A stretch of 64,000 nt of DNA from the NCBI GenBank assembly GCA_963751955.1, contig CAVVWM010000003.1, positions 1-64,000 on the forward strand. The letters run 5' to 3'. The notes beneath the pieces are model-generated. The model was given only the letters and a program-made list of their open reading frames with translations. It ran no database searches and was not told where the DNA came from. The DNA is from JABDIY01 sp963751955. Lineage in GTDB: Bacteria; Actinomycetota; Acidimicrobiia; Acidimicrobiales; SZUA-35. This document shows, piece after piece, positions 41,927 through 51,072 of the stretch (positions are counted from its first letter, which is position 1; each line of letters starts with the position of its first letter). The translations under genes and the position numbers were made by a program.

Positions 41927-43075
41927 CTAGTCGAGCGAGACCCCGATAAGCATCGCTGCCTCGGTCACGTCGCAACCCGCCGTCGCTCCTGCGTCGATGA
42001 CCGACACCGCACTCGGGGTGTCCAGGTCATCGTCGAGCGCTGCACGAGCCTCATTGAGGATCGACCTTCCATCAGCCCCTCCCACCGAACCCAACCAACG
42101 GTCGAGCATGGACGCTGCGTTGGGCATCAACCGATCGTGCCACTCCCATTCGGTTCGGTAGTGGTTGGAGAGCACACCGATACGTATCGCCCTCGTGTCG
42201 TACTCCTTGCGTAGATCACTTATGAAAACGAGGTTGCCAAGGGACTTCGACATCTTCTCCCCGTCCATTCGGACCATCGCCTGATGCATCCAATGCCGCA
42301 CGAAGGGCTCACCCGTGGCGGCCTCGCTCTGGGCTCTTTCGCACTCGTGATGCGGGAAGATCAGATCGCTGCCTCCACCGTGAAGATCAATGGTTGTCGC
42401 CAGCTCGCGCATTGCCAAGGCAGAGCATTCAATATGCCACCCCGGTCTTCCAGGACCCCAAAGGGTCTCCCAAACGGGCTCTCCGGGGGCCGACGGTTGC
42501 CATAGGACGAAGTCCAGCGCGTCCTTCTTGTTGGGGTCATCGGGGTTGCCACCCCGTTCGGCGGCGAGGGTCAGCATTTCATTTCGGCTGTATCCGGAGA
42601 GCTCACCAAATGGCTTGAACGAGTTGACATCGAAGTACACCCCGCCACCGGCTTCGTACGCATGTCCGGAGTCGAGCACCATGGCGATGAATCCGCGGAT
42701 GTCTGCGATGGCCGATGTGGCCCTGGGTTCGCTGAACGACGGAATCATCTCGAGTGCTTCCATATCCGCATCGAATCGAGCGGTCTCTGACGCCGCCAAA
42801 TCCAGATAGTGGACATCGAGTTCTCTGCTCTTTCGCAAAAGATCATCGTCGACGTCGGTGATATTGCGTACACAGCGCGTCTCGTGTCCTAGATCCCTCA
42901 GCCGGCGCTGAAGAACGTCGTAGGTGAGGTAGGTGGCTGCGTGACCGAGATGGGTGGAGTCATAGGGCGTGATCCCGCATGTGTACATCGTGACCAAATG
43001 GCCCGGCTCGAACGCAACAACCTCTTTGCGGAACGTGTCGTACAGCTTCATCGGGCCGGAGGGGGCGTCGGTCAC
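41927..43075 (-). CDS. mshC: Mycothiol ligase: cysteinyl-glucosaminyl-inositol ligase
   Basis: A class I cysteinyl-tRNA-synthetase paralog that joins Cys to GlcN-inositol in mycothiol synthesis. The MshC-type variant of the HIGH region is TMYTCGITPYDSTHLGHAAT; true CysRS has a CGPTVY...HIGH pattern there. The KMSKS loop is GEKMSKSLGN, and the zinc/cysteine site HIECSALAMRELA is present. About 382 residues, with the tRNA anticodon-binding region missing, is the normal MshC length. GTG 43075 is chosen; MKLYDTF at 43051 is an alternative. It marks the host as an actinobacterium. Confidence 0.9.
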   Translation of the reverse strand: MTDAPSGPMKLYDTFRKEVVAFEPGHLVTMYTCGITPYDSTHLGHAATYLTYDVLQRRLRDLGHETRCVRNITDVDDDLLRKSRELDVHYLDLAASETARFDADMEALEMIPSFSEPRATSAIADIRGFIAMVLDSGHAYEAGGGVYFDVNSFKPFGELSGYSRNEMLTLAAERGGNPDDPNKKDALDFVLWQPSAPGEPVWETLWGPGRPGWHIECSALAMRELATTIDLHGGGSDLIFPHHECERAQSEAATGEPFVRHWMHQAMVRMDGEKMSKSLGNLVFISDLRKEYDTRAIRIGVLSNHYRTEWEWHDRLMPNAASMLDRWLGSVGGADGRSILNEARAALDDDLDTPSAVSVIDAGATAGCDVTEAAMLIGVSLD

Positions 43076-43179
43076 GGAGTGGAGGATACCGAGTTGAGGG
43101 ACCTTAGTAAGACCCGAGCGAGCAGGTAAAGGCGCGCTCATTCGCGCAACGAGAGTCGAGAGATGGCAGGCTGAGGTGC

Positions 43180-43965
43180 GTGACTGAAACAGCTGCCGCC
43201 GGCCTTCTCTCTGGCAAGAACGTCCTCATCACCGGAGTGCTCACCGATGATTCTCTAGCATTTGGTGTTGCCAGGGAAGCTCAAGCCCACGGCGCTCACG
43301 TCATCCTCACGGGTTTCGGGCGGGGCAAGCGACTGACCGAGCGCACGGCCAGGAAACTCGATCCAACTCCCGATGTTCTCGAACTGGACGTCACCGATCC
43401 AGCCCAAGTGACGTCGCTCATCGCAGAGCTCAAGGAGTCGGTCGGTGAGCTCCACGGGATCTTGCACGCTGTCGGCTTTGCGCCAGAGGCCTGTCTTGGC
43501 GACGACCTGTTCGCCGCCACCTGGGACGACGTGGCGACAGCAGTGCATGTCTCGACATATTCGCTTCGCACGATGGCAGACATCGCCCTCGAATTGATGC
43601 CAAGCGGTGGGAGCATCGTCGGACTGACCTTCGATGCCACCGTGGCGTGGCCGGCATACAACTGGATGGGAGTGGCAAAGGCAGGCATGGAATCGCTCAA
43701 TCGGTACCTTGCCAAAGAACTCGGACCAAAGAACATTCGATGCAACCTGGTGGCAGCCGGCCCAATGCGGACCATCGCCGCCAAGTCGATTCCCGGCTTC
43801 GCCAAATTTGAAGACGAGTGGACCAAGCGGGCACCGCTGGGGTGGGACGTCAACGATTCATCGGGAGTTCCGCGGAGCACGATGGCGCTCTTCACCGAAC
43901 TCTTCAGCCACACGACCGGCAGCATCATCCACGTCGACGGTGGCTACCACGCGATCGGCGCATAA
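43180..43965 (+). CDS. Enoyl-ACP reductase, FabI/InhA-like
   Basis: An NADH-dependent short-chain dehydrogenase of 261 residues. It has the FabI-style first strand KNVLITGVLTDDSLAFGVAR, which has no classical GxxxGxG, then VLELDVTD, ILHAVGFAPE and the catalytic YNWMGVAKAGMESLNRYLA (Tyr and Lys six residues apart). GPMRTIAAKSIPGF forms the substrate loop. The closest pattern I know is InhA of mycobacteria. It would reduce trans-2-enoyl-ACP in fatty acid synthesis. It is divergent from mshC with 104 bases between starts. Confidence 0.88.
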   Translation: MTETAAAGLLSGKNVLITGVLTDDSLAFGVAREAQAHGAHVILTGFGRGKRLTERTARKLDPTPDVLELDVTDPAQVTSLIAELKESVGELHGILHAVGFAPEACLGDDLFAATWDDVATAVHVSTYSLRTMADIALELMPSGGSIVGLTFDATVAWPAYNWMGVAKAGMESLNRYLAKELGPKNIRCNLVAAGPMRTIAAKSIPGFAKFEDEWTKRAPLGWDVNDSSGVPRSTMALFTELFSHTTGSIIHVDGGYHAIGA

Positions 43966-44241
43966 CAGTCCTCTTCAAGAGGAAGCGTTACCACGCAGGT
44001 TCCGTTGTAGTCGCTGTGGCTCACGGGCCTGCTGCAGGCGAAAACCTGCCTGTCCCTCCGGGCCATTCTTGGCCACCGAGGCCGAGCCTCCGGCGCGCCA
44101 CAGTGCGCTCCATCAGATACCACCGTTTCAAACGATCCAGCCCTCATCACGCTGTGAGGAAGAACTCGCAACGGTAAGCGCGTTCCCAGGGAACGAGCGA
44201 AGGCGGAACCCCGACGGCAAAGGGCCCGCTACAGGCGAGAC
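43966..44241. other. Intergenic with several short inverted repeats
   Basis: The 276-base gap between convergent genes contains TCCTC-TTCAA-GAGGA at 43969-43983 just after the enoyl reductase stop, which may end that transcript. CGTTCCC A GGGAACG lies at 44181-44195, nearer the M23 stop. A GCAGG CGAAAA CCTGC hairpin lies between. No convincing coding frame and no match to a known RNA family. Confidence 0.45.
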
Positions 44242-45222
44242 TTAGCTCGCGCCGGAGCAAACGTAGGCGACGCTGGGGTACGGATTCGTGGCGTTGCCGT
44301 TGTTTGGGTGGATCTCGAAGTGGAGATGCGGGATGCCCGCAGCGTTGCCCGATTCACCGACGTAACCGATCACGGTTCCCGCTGTTACATAGCCGCTCTG
44401 ACCATAAGCCGACAGATGGGTGCCATAGTAATAGTGTCCGTCATCTCCTTTGAGATGGTACGACATGCCACCAACCCGATTCCCTCGGTGGGTCACGGTT
44501 CCCGACACGGGCGCAACCAATTCCACACCGATATTGGCCATCATGTCGACGCCTTTGTGCCGCCGACCACCGGAGCGAGCAAACCCCCACGAGTTGATGA
44601 AGGAATGAGCGCCCGCAACTGGGCAGACCTCGAGTTCGATGAAGGCGTGGCCCTGTTCAACCGCTCGTTCCACTCGCTGACGGATCTCTTCCAGCCTCGC
44701 CGTCTCGATCTTTTCAAGCTCGTCCAGATCGGCCAGCAGAGCTTCCCTCAAACGACCGACCTCCTCAACAGTCTTCGCCTGCCGGGCACGGCTGTCATTC
44801 AAGGACAACTCCAGCAGCTGCAATTCCGCCAGGGCCGCTGAGAACCGGTCGATCGCATCGTCATCCTTGCCCACGGCGGCGTCGGACAGGCCCTCGGCTC
44901 GAACACCCTCGGCCAGATCTTCGGCGCGCAGAACAACGGGGATCTTGTACGAACGGGTGAAGCCGACGACCGCTGTCTGTATCACGGAGTCGCGGTGAAG
45001 ATCGACCTGAGCCCGAACCTCGGCCAACCGATACTCGTTTTGAGCGATATCGGCGTCGATCTCGTGGAGGTCAGACTCCAACTCGTGAAATCGTGCCGTG
45101 AGTGCGCCGACCTCGTCTCGGAGTTCGTCCAAACCCGGGGTAGGCGCTGCGGCAACCGGAGCGACCGCTCCCAAAAGGACGAGCATTACGACAATGCGCG
45201 CCAATTTTCTGCCTCCGATCAC
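44242..45222 (-). CDS. Exported M23 peptidase with coiled coil (EnvC/NlpD-like)
   Basis: A secreted murein hydrolase or hydrolase activator of 326 residues. A signal peptide (IVVMLVLLGAVAPVAAAP) is followed by coiled coil (DELRDEVGALTARFHELESD, then RLREALLADLDELEKIETAR). The C-terminal LytM/M23 domain has zinc-ligand segments GGRRHKGVDMMA and GIPHLHFEIHP, so it may be catalytically active. The tail ends VAYVCSGAS. A second M23 gene lies at 48.5 kb, and the two bracket the CorC-like pair. Confidence 0.87.
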   Translation of the reverse strand: MIGGRKLARIVVMLVLLGAVAPVAAAPTPGLDELRDEVGALTARFHELESDLHEIDADIAQNEYRLAEVRAQVDLHRDSVIQTAVVGFTRSYKIPVVLRAEDLAEGVRAEGLSDAAVGKDDDAIDRFSAALAELQLLELSLNDSRARQAKTVEEVGRLREALLADLDELEKIETARLEEIRQRVERAVEQGHAFIELEVCPVAGAHSFINSWGFARSGGRRHKGVDMMANIGVELVAPVSGTVTHRGNRVGGMSYHLKGDDGHYYYGTHLSAYGQSGYVTAGTVIGYVGESGNAAGIPHLHFEIHPNNGNATNPYPSVAYVCSGAS

Positions 45223-45333
45223 CGACGGGAATGTAGCCGACTACAACCCCATTCGGCCACTGAAGGTGAGCGACAACTGCCACAGACATCGAAGAGACGT
45301 CACACTCATCGATTGCGAGACCACTTTTCGGGC

Positions 45334-46374
45334 TTATGAGGGGCCCTCCTGGCGATCAGGAACCGGAACTGGTACGAGCGCCTGAACGACCTCTTCAATG
45401 GAAACGGCACCGACCGGCACCCCGTCGTCGACAACAACGGCCAGCTGTTGTTTTGCGCTGGTCATCAGTCGGAGCACTTCGATGAGCGGACGGTCACTGC
45501 GCACCGCAACCGTAGAGCGGATCAACGAACTCGAAATTGGTTGCCCCAACTGATCTGCATCGAGCCGCAGGAGATCTTTGGCATGTACATAACCCTGCAT
45601 TCCACCAGTGGGTCCTCGGCCTTGGACGAGAATTCGTGAGGCGGAACTATCCCGAACGAGTCGTCGAGCCTGGTTCCCAGTGGCTCCCATCCGAACGGTG
45701 GGAACATCGCTCCACGGTCGAGATATGTCGAGAATCGGCTGTTGAGCGAAGCTGAGCGCGCCGGCCAACAGGCTGGCGTCGTCAGACTCGAGCGCCCCGT
45801 GTTGTTGTGAACGCAGCACGATGGAGGAAAGTTCAGCGACCGAGTGCGCCGCTACAAGTTCGTCCCGCGGTTCAACTCCCAGCAAGCGGCACCCCGCGTT
45901 CGCTATTGCATTGAGGGATTTCACCACCGGGCTGAACAGCCACAAGAAAGCCGCGTAGACGTACACGAGCGCTCGCAGCGTTGGTCCCGGTCTGGCAATC
46001 GCGATGTTCTTTGGGACCATTTCGCCGATGACAAGATGGAAGAATGTCACGATGCTGAGGGCGACAGCGAAACCCAGAATCTGGCTGAGCGATTCGCTGA
46101 GCCGCACATGGAGCCAGTCTTCTATGGCATGACCGATCGCCGGCTCAGCGACGCTACCCAGACCAAGCGATGCCATGGTGATGCCGAGCTGAGCCCCAGC
46201 CAGCTGGAGAGAAACCTCCGAAAACGCCTTCGTGGCCAGTTGTGCCAGGCGGTTCCCCTCGGCGGCAGCCGCTTCGAAGTCGCCTTTCTTGGCCACCAGA
46301 ATCGCAAACTCGTAGGCAACAAAGACCGCATTCGCGGCCAGAAGAAAGATCGAGAGCAGCAATTGCCAGGTCAT
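45334..46374 (-). CDS. CorC/HlyC-family membrane protein: DUF21 plus CBS, no CorC domain
   Basis: A 346-residue protein. The N-terminal CNNM/DUF21 module spans several helices (LLLSIFLLAANAVFVAYEFA, QLAGAQLGITMASLGLGSV, HLVIGEMVPKNIAIARP). A CBS-pair region follows with weak matches (SRILVQGRGPTGGMQGYVHA, QQLAVVVDDGVPVGAVSIEE). The chain then ends, with no C-terminal CorC_HlyC domain, unlike its upstream paralog. These proteins are linked to divalent cation transport or tolerance. Its ATG overlaps the TGA of the upstream paralog (ATGA), so they are translated together and may form a heteromer. Confidence 0.85.
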   Translation of the reverse strand: MTWQLLLSIFLLAANAVFVAYEFAILVAKKGDFEAAAAEGNRLAQLATKAFSEVSLQLAGAQLGITMASLGLGSVAEPAIGHAIEDWLHVRLSESLSQILGFAVALSIVTFFHLVIGEMVPKNIAIARPGPTLRALVYVYAAFLWLFSPVVKSLNAIANAGCRLLGVEPRDELVAAHSVAELSSIVLRSQQHGALESDDASLLAGALSFAQQPILDISRPWSDVPTVRMGATGNQARRLVRDSSASRILVQGRGPTGGMQGYVHAKDLLRLDADQLGQPISSSLIRSTVAVRSDRPLIEVLRLMTSAKQQLAVVVDDGVPVGAVSIEEVVQALVPVPVPDRQEGPS

Positions 46375-47624
46375 CAGTCGCTGCCTCCGTCAGGGTCAGT
46401 GACAACCACGGATGCGATACGTCGGCGTTCTATTTCGGCGACTTCGAGACGCCAGCCTTTGTAATAGACATGGTCTCCTTCAATCGGAATGCCACCGAAC
46501 TCAGAGAGGAAAAATCCGGCAACGGTTTCATAGTGTCCGTCCGGCAACTCGAGTCCACAGACCTCCATCAACTCACTCCAGCCAAGCGAACCTGAGACGA
46601 GGTAGACGCCATGGGCCTGATCCACCATCAACAATTCGGCATCGTCATACTCATCGTCGATCTCGCCAGCAATCTCTTCGAGTGCGTCCTCGAGAGTGAG
46701 AATGCCTTCGGTACCACCGTGTTCATCGATTACAACCAGCAGCTGGGTCTGGTGTTCAGACATGTCTGCGATGGCATCGAGGAGTTCTCGAGTTTCAGGA
46801 ATCACGACGGGCTCGGTCATCACATCCTTCACCAGCGTCGTCCCGCGAGCGGAGACGGGCAGATCGAATGCCGCGGTGACGTTGACGATCCCCCGAATGT
46901 CATCGATGCCCTTGCCGAACACGGGATAACGAGAGTGGCCTGACCGGCTTACGATGTCGACGAGGTCGTCAATGCTGGAGTCCAACGGTAAGGCTTCGAT
47001 CTGTCCCCTCGGCCGCAATGCATCTGCCGCAGTCTTCTCGGCAAATCGAATTGTCCTAGAAAGCAGCGCCTGGGTATGCGGCTCCAGCGCCCCGTCGGCT
47101 CCCGAAACTCTGATCAGATAGTCGAGTTCATCGATCGATGCGATCGCCTCTACCTCCTCGGTCGGTTCGATCCCCAGCCAACGCACCGTGGCATTGGCGG
47201 CACCGTTGAACAGTCCGATGAGTGGCCCAAGAACACCGTGGACAACAATCGCTGCAGGAGCCAGGAGCATGGCGGAAGTCTCGGGCTTGGCCACGGCGAG
47301 ATTCTTGGGAATCAGTTCGCCGAAGACCATCTGAAAGACCGTGGCAACCGCTAGCGCAAAGAAGGTGCCCGACCCGCTGACCATCGACTTGGTGACGAAT
47401 CCCAGCACAAGGCTTGAGATTGTGATGCCGAGCTGCGCTCCGGACAGGTGAAACGACATCCGCTTCAGGGCGGAAACGGCGGCCCTGGCCGGACGTCTGC
47501 CCTCAGCTGCAAGCGACTCCAGCTTGTTGCGATCGGATGCGACGAGGGCGAATTCGACGGCGACGAAAAAGGCGTTGGCCCCAATGAGAAGGACCGACAC
47601 CAACAGTCCGAAGTAGATGTTCAT
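46374..47624 (-). CDS. CorC/HlyC-family membrane protein: DUF21-CBS-CorC_HlyC
   Basis: A full-length 416-residue member. The DUF21 helices include LLIGANAFFVAVEFALVASD, HLSGAQLGITISSLVLGFV and MVFGELIPKNLAVAKPE. The CBS pair contains SGHSRYPVFGKGIDDIRGIV and QTQLLVVIDEHGGTEGILTL. The C-terminal CorC_HlyC domain is VYLVSGSLGWSELMEVCGLE with GGIPIEGDHVYYKGWRLEV. Probable role in Mg2+/Co2+ homeostasis at the inner membrane, from family knowledge. It is the first gene of the pair and overlaps the second by one base. Confidence 0.9.
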   Translation of the reverse strand: MNIYFGLLVSVLLIGANAFFVAVEFALVASDRNKLESLAAEGRRPARAAVSALKRMSFHLSGAQLGITISSLVLGFVTKSMVSGSGTFFALAVATVFQMVFGELIPKNLAVAKPETSAMLLAPAAIVVHGVLGPLIGLFNGAANATVRWLGIEPTEEVEAIASIDELDYLIRVSGADGALEPHTQALLSRTIRFAEKTAADALRPRGQIEALPLDSSIDDLVDIVSRSGHSRYPVFGKGIDDIRGIVNVTAAFDLPVSARGTTLVKDVMTEPVVIPETRELLDAIADMSEHQTQLLVVIDEHGGTEGILTLEDALEEIAGEIDDEYDDAELLMVDQAHGVYLVSGSLGWSELMEVCGLELPDGHYETVAGFFLSEFGGIPIEGDHVYYKGWRLEVAEIERRRIASVVVTDPDGGSD

Positions 47625-47706
47625 ATGATTCGTACCGATCGTAGACCCTCACGTCACGATCACCCCGCACCTCACTAACCGGATCCGCTTCACCCCGTTT
47701 GCATCG

Positions 47707-48525
47707 ATGACCACCAGCTCGCCAACCTCAGACGCACCTTCTCAGCCAGTTCTTGACCTCGACGCGATCGGAGTCGTTCGGAACGGGACGACACTCCTGG
47801 ACGGGGTGTCACTCCGAGTCATGCCAGGAGAGCACTGGATTGTCCTGGGAGCCAACGGAAGTGGAAAGAGCACTCTCCTCGGGGTCGCCGGTCTCGATCT
47901 GCACCCCACGACTGGAACGGCAACGCTCCTTGGTATCGAACTAGGCAAAGCGGACATTCGACCTCTCCGGGGGTCGGTGGGGACATCAAGCTCAATGCTG
48001 GCCAATCGTCTTCGTGGCGAACTTGAAGCTGCTGCGATTGTGTTCTGCGGGAAGTACGGGGCCCTTGAACCCTGGTGGCATAGGTATACCGATGCAGATC
48101 GAGAAAGATCAGCTCAGCTGCTCGGTTTCGTCGGACTGGCGGGTTTCGATGCCCGTTCGTTCAGTTCCTTGTCATCTGGGGAACGTCAGAGGGTGTTGCT
48201 CGCCCGCGCCCTTTTCAACGATCCAGCCCTTCTGCTACTCGACGAACCGAATGCCGGCCTGGACCCAGGGGCACGCGAAGCGCTGGTTGATGTGCAGGTG
48301 GACCTGGCTCATGACCGAACCGATCGAGCGTCCATTCTGGTAACACACCACGTGGAGGACATACCGCCATCGGCCACCCACCTTCTTGGCCTGGTTGGAG
48401 GACGGGTGGTGTGCGCCGGGCTCGTGGATGAAGTTTTGAACAGCGCACTCGTGAGTGGACTGTTCGACGTGCGCTATCGAGTGGAGAAGCGCCAGGGTCG
48501 ATGGTTTGGATTGCCGGCTCGTTGA
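47707..48525 (+). CDS. ABC transporter ATP-binding protein (stand-alone)
   Basis: A 272-residue nucleotide-binding domain. Walker A is VLGANGSGKSTLLGVAG, the signature SSLSSGERQRVLLARAL, Walker B ALLLLDEPNAGLDPG, and the switch His lies in ILVTHHVEDIPPS. The pattern is closest to ModF/YlmA-like single ATPases or metal-import ATPases. No permease or binding protein is adjacent, so its partner and substrate are unknown. ATG 47707 is 82 bases from the divergent CorC-like gene. Confidence 0.88.
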   Translation: MTTSSPTSDAPSQPVLDLDAIGVVRNGTTLLDGVSLRVMPGEHWIVLGANGSGKSTLLGVAGLDLHPTTGTATLLGIELGKADIRPLRGSVGTSSSMLANRLRGELEAAAIVFCGKYGALEPWWHRYTDADRERSAQLLGFVGLAGFDARSFSSLSSGERQRVLLARALFNDPALLLLDEPNAGLDPGAREALVDVQVDLAHDRTDRASILVTHHVEDIPPSATHLLGLVGGRVVCAGLVDEVLNSALVSGLFDVRYRVEKRQGRWFGLPAR

Positions 48526-48537
48526 CCCGGTGAGTGC

Positions 48538-50142
48538 TCAGTTGACTGTTTTGGTTGCCGCTATTGCACCCTGGATTCGAACCGGATCATCGATCGAGTC
48601 CGTTTCCGGTGTTTGATCTGTGAACACGGAATCGCCTTCGCTTGTCGCATCTTCTGATGTCTCCCCGGCTACAAGGGAAGCCTCGATGCCGTCATTTTTC
48701 TGGAGCTGACCGATCGTAGAGCCATTCGGAAGAAGTCGAGTTCCGTCATACCCGACGACGACAGCGACGTCGAACTCCTGCCTTCCGGTCCCGGATTGAT
48801 ATCGGTGAGAGGCAGCCTCCAGGATCGGGTACGGGTTGACGGGGCGACCTTCGGCTGGGTGCATCTGCAAATGCAGGTGCGGCGGTGTACTGATGGCGTT
48901 GCCGGTTTTGCCCACATAGCCGATGTGGTGGCCGGCCTTGACATAGTCGCCAACCTGGAGTTCGGGGTTGAAGGCCATGAGGTGGGCGTAGTACCACCGG
49001 GTGCCGCTGTCTCCGAGAATCCATACCTTGAGCCCCCCGAGCGTGCCGACCCCGATGTCGGTGACCTCGCCGGCTTCGGCCGCCACCAGCCGCTCACCTT
49101 CGGGCGCGAAGATATCGATACCTTCATGCCAGTGCTCATCGATGGTGCCCGGCGCCCGCGGGTAACCCCAACTGTTGATCAGGGGCCGTTCGTACTCGCC
49201 GTCGATCGGCCAGACCACGTTGTCGATGAAGGTCGACGACAGGTTGTTCCAGGTGGCTAACTCGAACTCGAGATCCTCGACCAGCAGGGCGGACTCCTCG
49301 GCGGTCTGGCTGGCCTCCCGAAGCCACGACCAGGCCATCGCTTGACGGTCGTACAGCTCGAGCGCCTCCGACTCCAGCCGATTGCGGAGCCTCGTGTACT
49401 CCTCCAAGAGGTCCTGGTCAATCGAAAGGACTTCCTCAACCAGGAACTGCTGCTGCTGGTGCCGGAGGATGTCATCGTGTTCGAGCGACGGCGCCAGCTG
49501 GAACGTATCGCCCTGAACGAACGTGGCGAGAGCACGCCGCCTGAGTTGTTTCTCGATGATCGCGAGCTTCTCGAGAGCCTCGATGGTTTCGGCCGACAGG
49601 GCATTTCGTTCCATGGTGAGTCGCTTCTCGTGCAAGCGGAGTCCCCGAACTCGGGAAACGTTCACGGTGTGATCGACCCTGGCCTGCTCCAGGGTGCGGG
49701 TCACGCGTCGGACTTCGGTTCGGTTGAGCACATCCGGTTTGAAGTCGGGCTGGTTTGCGTACCGGCCTCGAGGTTTGGGTGTGCATTCCTCGCCGTTCTG
49801 GCCAGGCCCAGGACTATCACCGACGGCATCATCCAGCTCGGTCGCCGCGGATTCTTCTTCGGCGGTACCTGGGTCCTCGACCTCCGTACCGTCATCGGTT
49901 CGGGCCGGAGTGTTCGGATCGAGTTCGTCCGACGCTCCCTCGTTGACCAACGGATCGTCTACTACCGGAACCGGTGTCGGAGACTCCTCGGTGTCGTCCT
50001 GGGCATGAACTGGGGCACTCCATCCAAACGCCAGAAAAACCAGGACACACAACACAACACCGGCTCGTCTTACCGGTCGAACTCGCGACCTTGCTCCGAT
50101 CGGCAGTACTGGTTCCAAAACTGCGCGTAAAGAACACACCAC
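48538..50142 (-). CDS. Exported M23 peptidase with long coiled coil and C-terminal extension
   Basis: A 534-residue secreted protein. A basic N terminus and hydrophobic segment (AGVVLCVLVFLAFGWSAPVHA) form the export signal. An acidic low-complexity region (about 50-125) follows, then coiled coil (EALEKLAIIEKQLRRRALA, then DQDLLEEYTRLRNRLESEAL). The M23 domain has HWHEGIDIFAPEGERL and PPHLHLQMHPAEG with zinc-ligand His and Asp. A roughly 100-residue acidic C-terminal tail is unusual for NlpD/EnvC-like proteins. It probably works in cell-wall cleavage at division. It is convergent with the ABC ATPase. Confidence 0.88.
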   Translation of the reverse strand: MVCSLRAVLEPVLPIGARSRVRPVRRAGVVLCVLVFLAFGWSAPVHAQDDTEESPTPVPVVDDPLVNEGASDELDPNTPARTDDGTEVEDPGTAEEESAATELDDAVGDSPGPGQNGEECTPKPRGRYANQPDFKPDVLNRTEVRRVTRTLEQARVDHTVNVSRVRGLRLHEKRLTMERNALSAETIEALEKLAIIEKQLRRRALATFVQGDTFQLAPSLEHDDILRHQQQQFLVEEVLSIDQDLLEEYTRLRNRLESEALELYDRQAMAWSWLREASQTAEESALLVEDLEFELATWNNLSSTFIDNVVWPIDGEYERPLINSWGYPRAPGTIDEHWHEGIDIFAPEGERLVAAEAGEVTDIGVGTLGGLKVWILGDSGTRWYYAHLMAFNPELQVGDYVKAGHHIGYVGKTGNAISTPPHLHLQMHPAEGRPVNPYPILEAASHRYQSGTGRQEFDVAVVVGYDGTRLLPNGSTIGQLQKNDGIEASLVAGETSEDATSEGDSVFTDQTPETDSIDDPVRIQGAIAATKTVN

Positions 50143-50215
50143 TCAATCGGCGGTTTCGGCCACGCATCAAGCAGCCAGTAGCACGTTTGACCTCTGTCAC
50201 ACGGCCCGCTGACGT

Positions 50216-51043
50216 TCAGATCACTACGACGTCACCTACAGACACCGAGGCCGTGCCGTCGGCGGTTCGGATGAGAATCTCACCTGTATCGGCCACATCC
50301 TCGGCGACACCTTCACGAGTCCCCTGTGATGTCTCGTACCGCACTGTCTCACCCGTGGTCAGACACAACGCTCGATAGGTGTACATGATTTGGGCCGGAT
50401 CGGCCCGAAGGTCCGCCAGTCGTTTGAGAAGGACTGACTCGAGACGAAGGAAAGCTTCGGTGTTGGAGGGGAGCTCAACCGGTCCCTCCGGCTCAGGTCG
50501 TCTCAGTTCGGCAAGAGAGACGGCTCTCATCGTCACTTCGCTAACAGCGCTGACGACGGGCCATATGTTCAGTCCAACCCCAATGACAACCACAGACGAG
50601 GAGTTCCGAAGCGGTGAAGACTCGACGAGAATCCCCGCAAGTTTGCGCCATCGACCGTCCCGCTTCACAATGACGTCGTTGGGCCAGCCGAGGCCGACGC
50701 CGGACCCGTCCCCCAAGACCGATTCCACTAGGTCGAGCACCGCCAAACCGGCTGCGAACGGCACAAGTGGGACAGAGGGATCGCTGATGTCGTCCCAAAG
50801 GACCGCAATCGATCCCATCATCGACTGTGGTAGCGGAGCCCCGAATTCATTGGTGTTGACCACAGATTCGTCGTGCCATGCACGCCCGAGCCGGCCTTTG
50901 CCAGCGGTCTGATGGTCCGCCAGAATCGCAGTTGTCTCCCGCTCGCCGACCCGAAGAAGATCCAAGAGATCTTGATTGGTGCTGCCCGTTTCAGGCACGT
51001 GTCGAACGTGGGATGGCAATTTCATTCGGACGGTACTTTGCAA
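50216..51043 (-). CDS. birA: Biotin-[acetyl-CoA-carboxylase] ligase
   Basis: Attaches biotin to the carboxyl carrier domain encoded by the adjacent divergent gene. The 275-residue protein has VPETGSTNQDLLDLL, the biotinyl-AMP loop HQTAGKGRLGRAWH, LGWPNDVIVKRDGRWRKLAGILVES and a C-terminal beta domain ending ASVSVGDVVVI. There is no N-terminal DNA-binding domain, so it is not a repressor. The segment after GRAWH (DESVVNTNEFGAPLPQ) departs from the usual PPG-containing stretch, which could be divergence. Confidence 0.9.
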   Translation of the reverse strand: MQSTVRMKLPSHVRHVPETGSTNQDLLDLLRVGERETTAILADHQTAGKGRLGRAWHDESVVNTNEFGAPLPQSMMGSIAVLWDDISDPSVPLVPFAAGLAVLDLVESVLGDGSGVGLGWPNDVIVKRDGRWRKLAGILVESSPLRNSSSVVVIGVGLNIWPVVSAVSEVTMRAVSLAELRRPEPEGPVELPSNTEAFLRLESVLLKRLADLRADPAQIMYTYRALCLTTGETVRYETSQGTREGVAEDVADTGEILIRTADGTASVSVGDVVVI

Positions 51044-51072
51044 TCGGCGACGGAGCGGCTAACCATAGGGCG

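Noticed and set aside
43966..44241. Possible structured RNA gene
   Set aside because: Several short hairpins but no match to SRP, RNase P, tmRNA or 6S layouts; reported only as intergenic.
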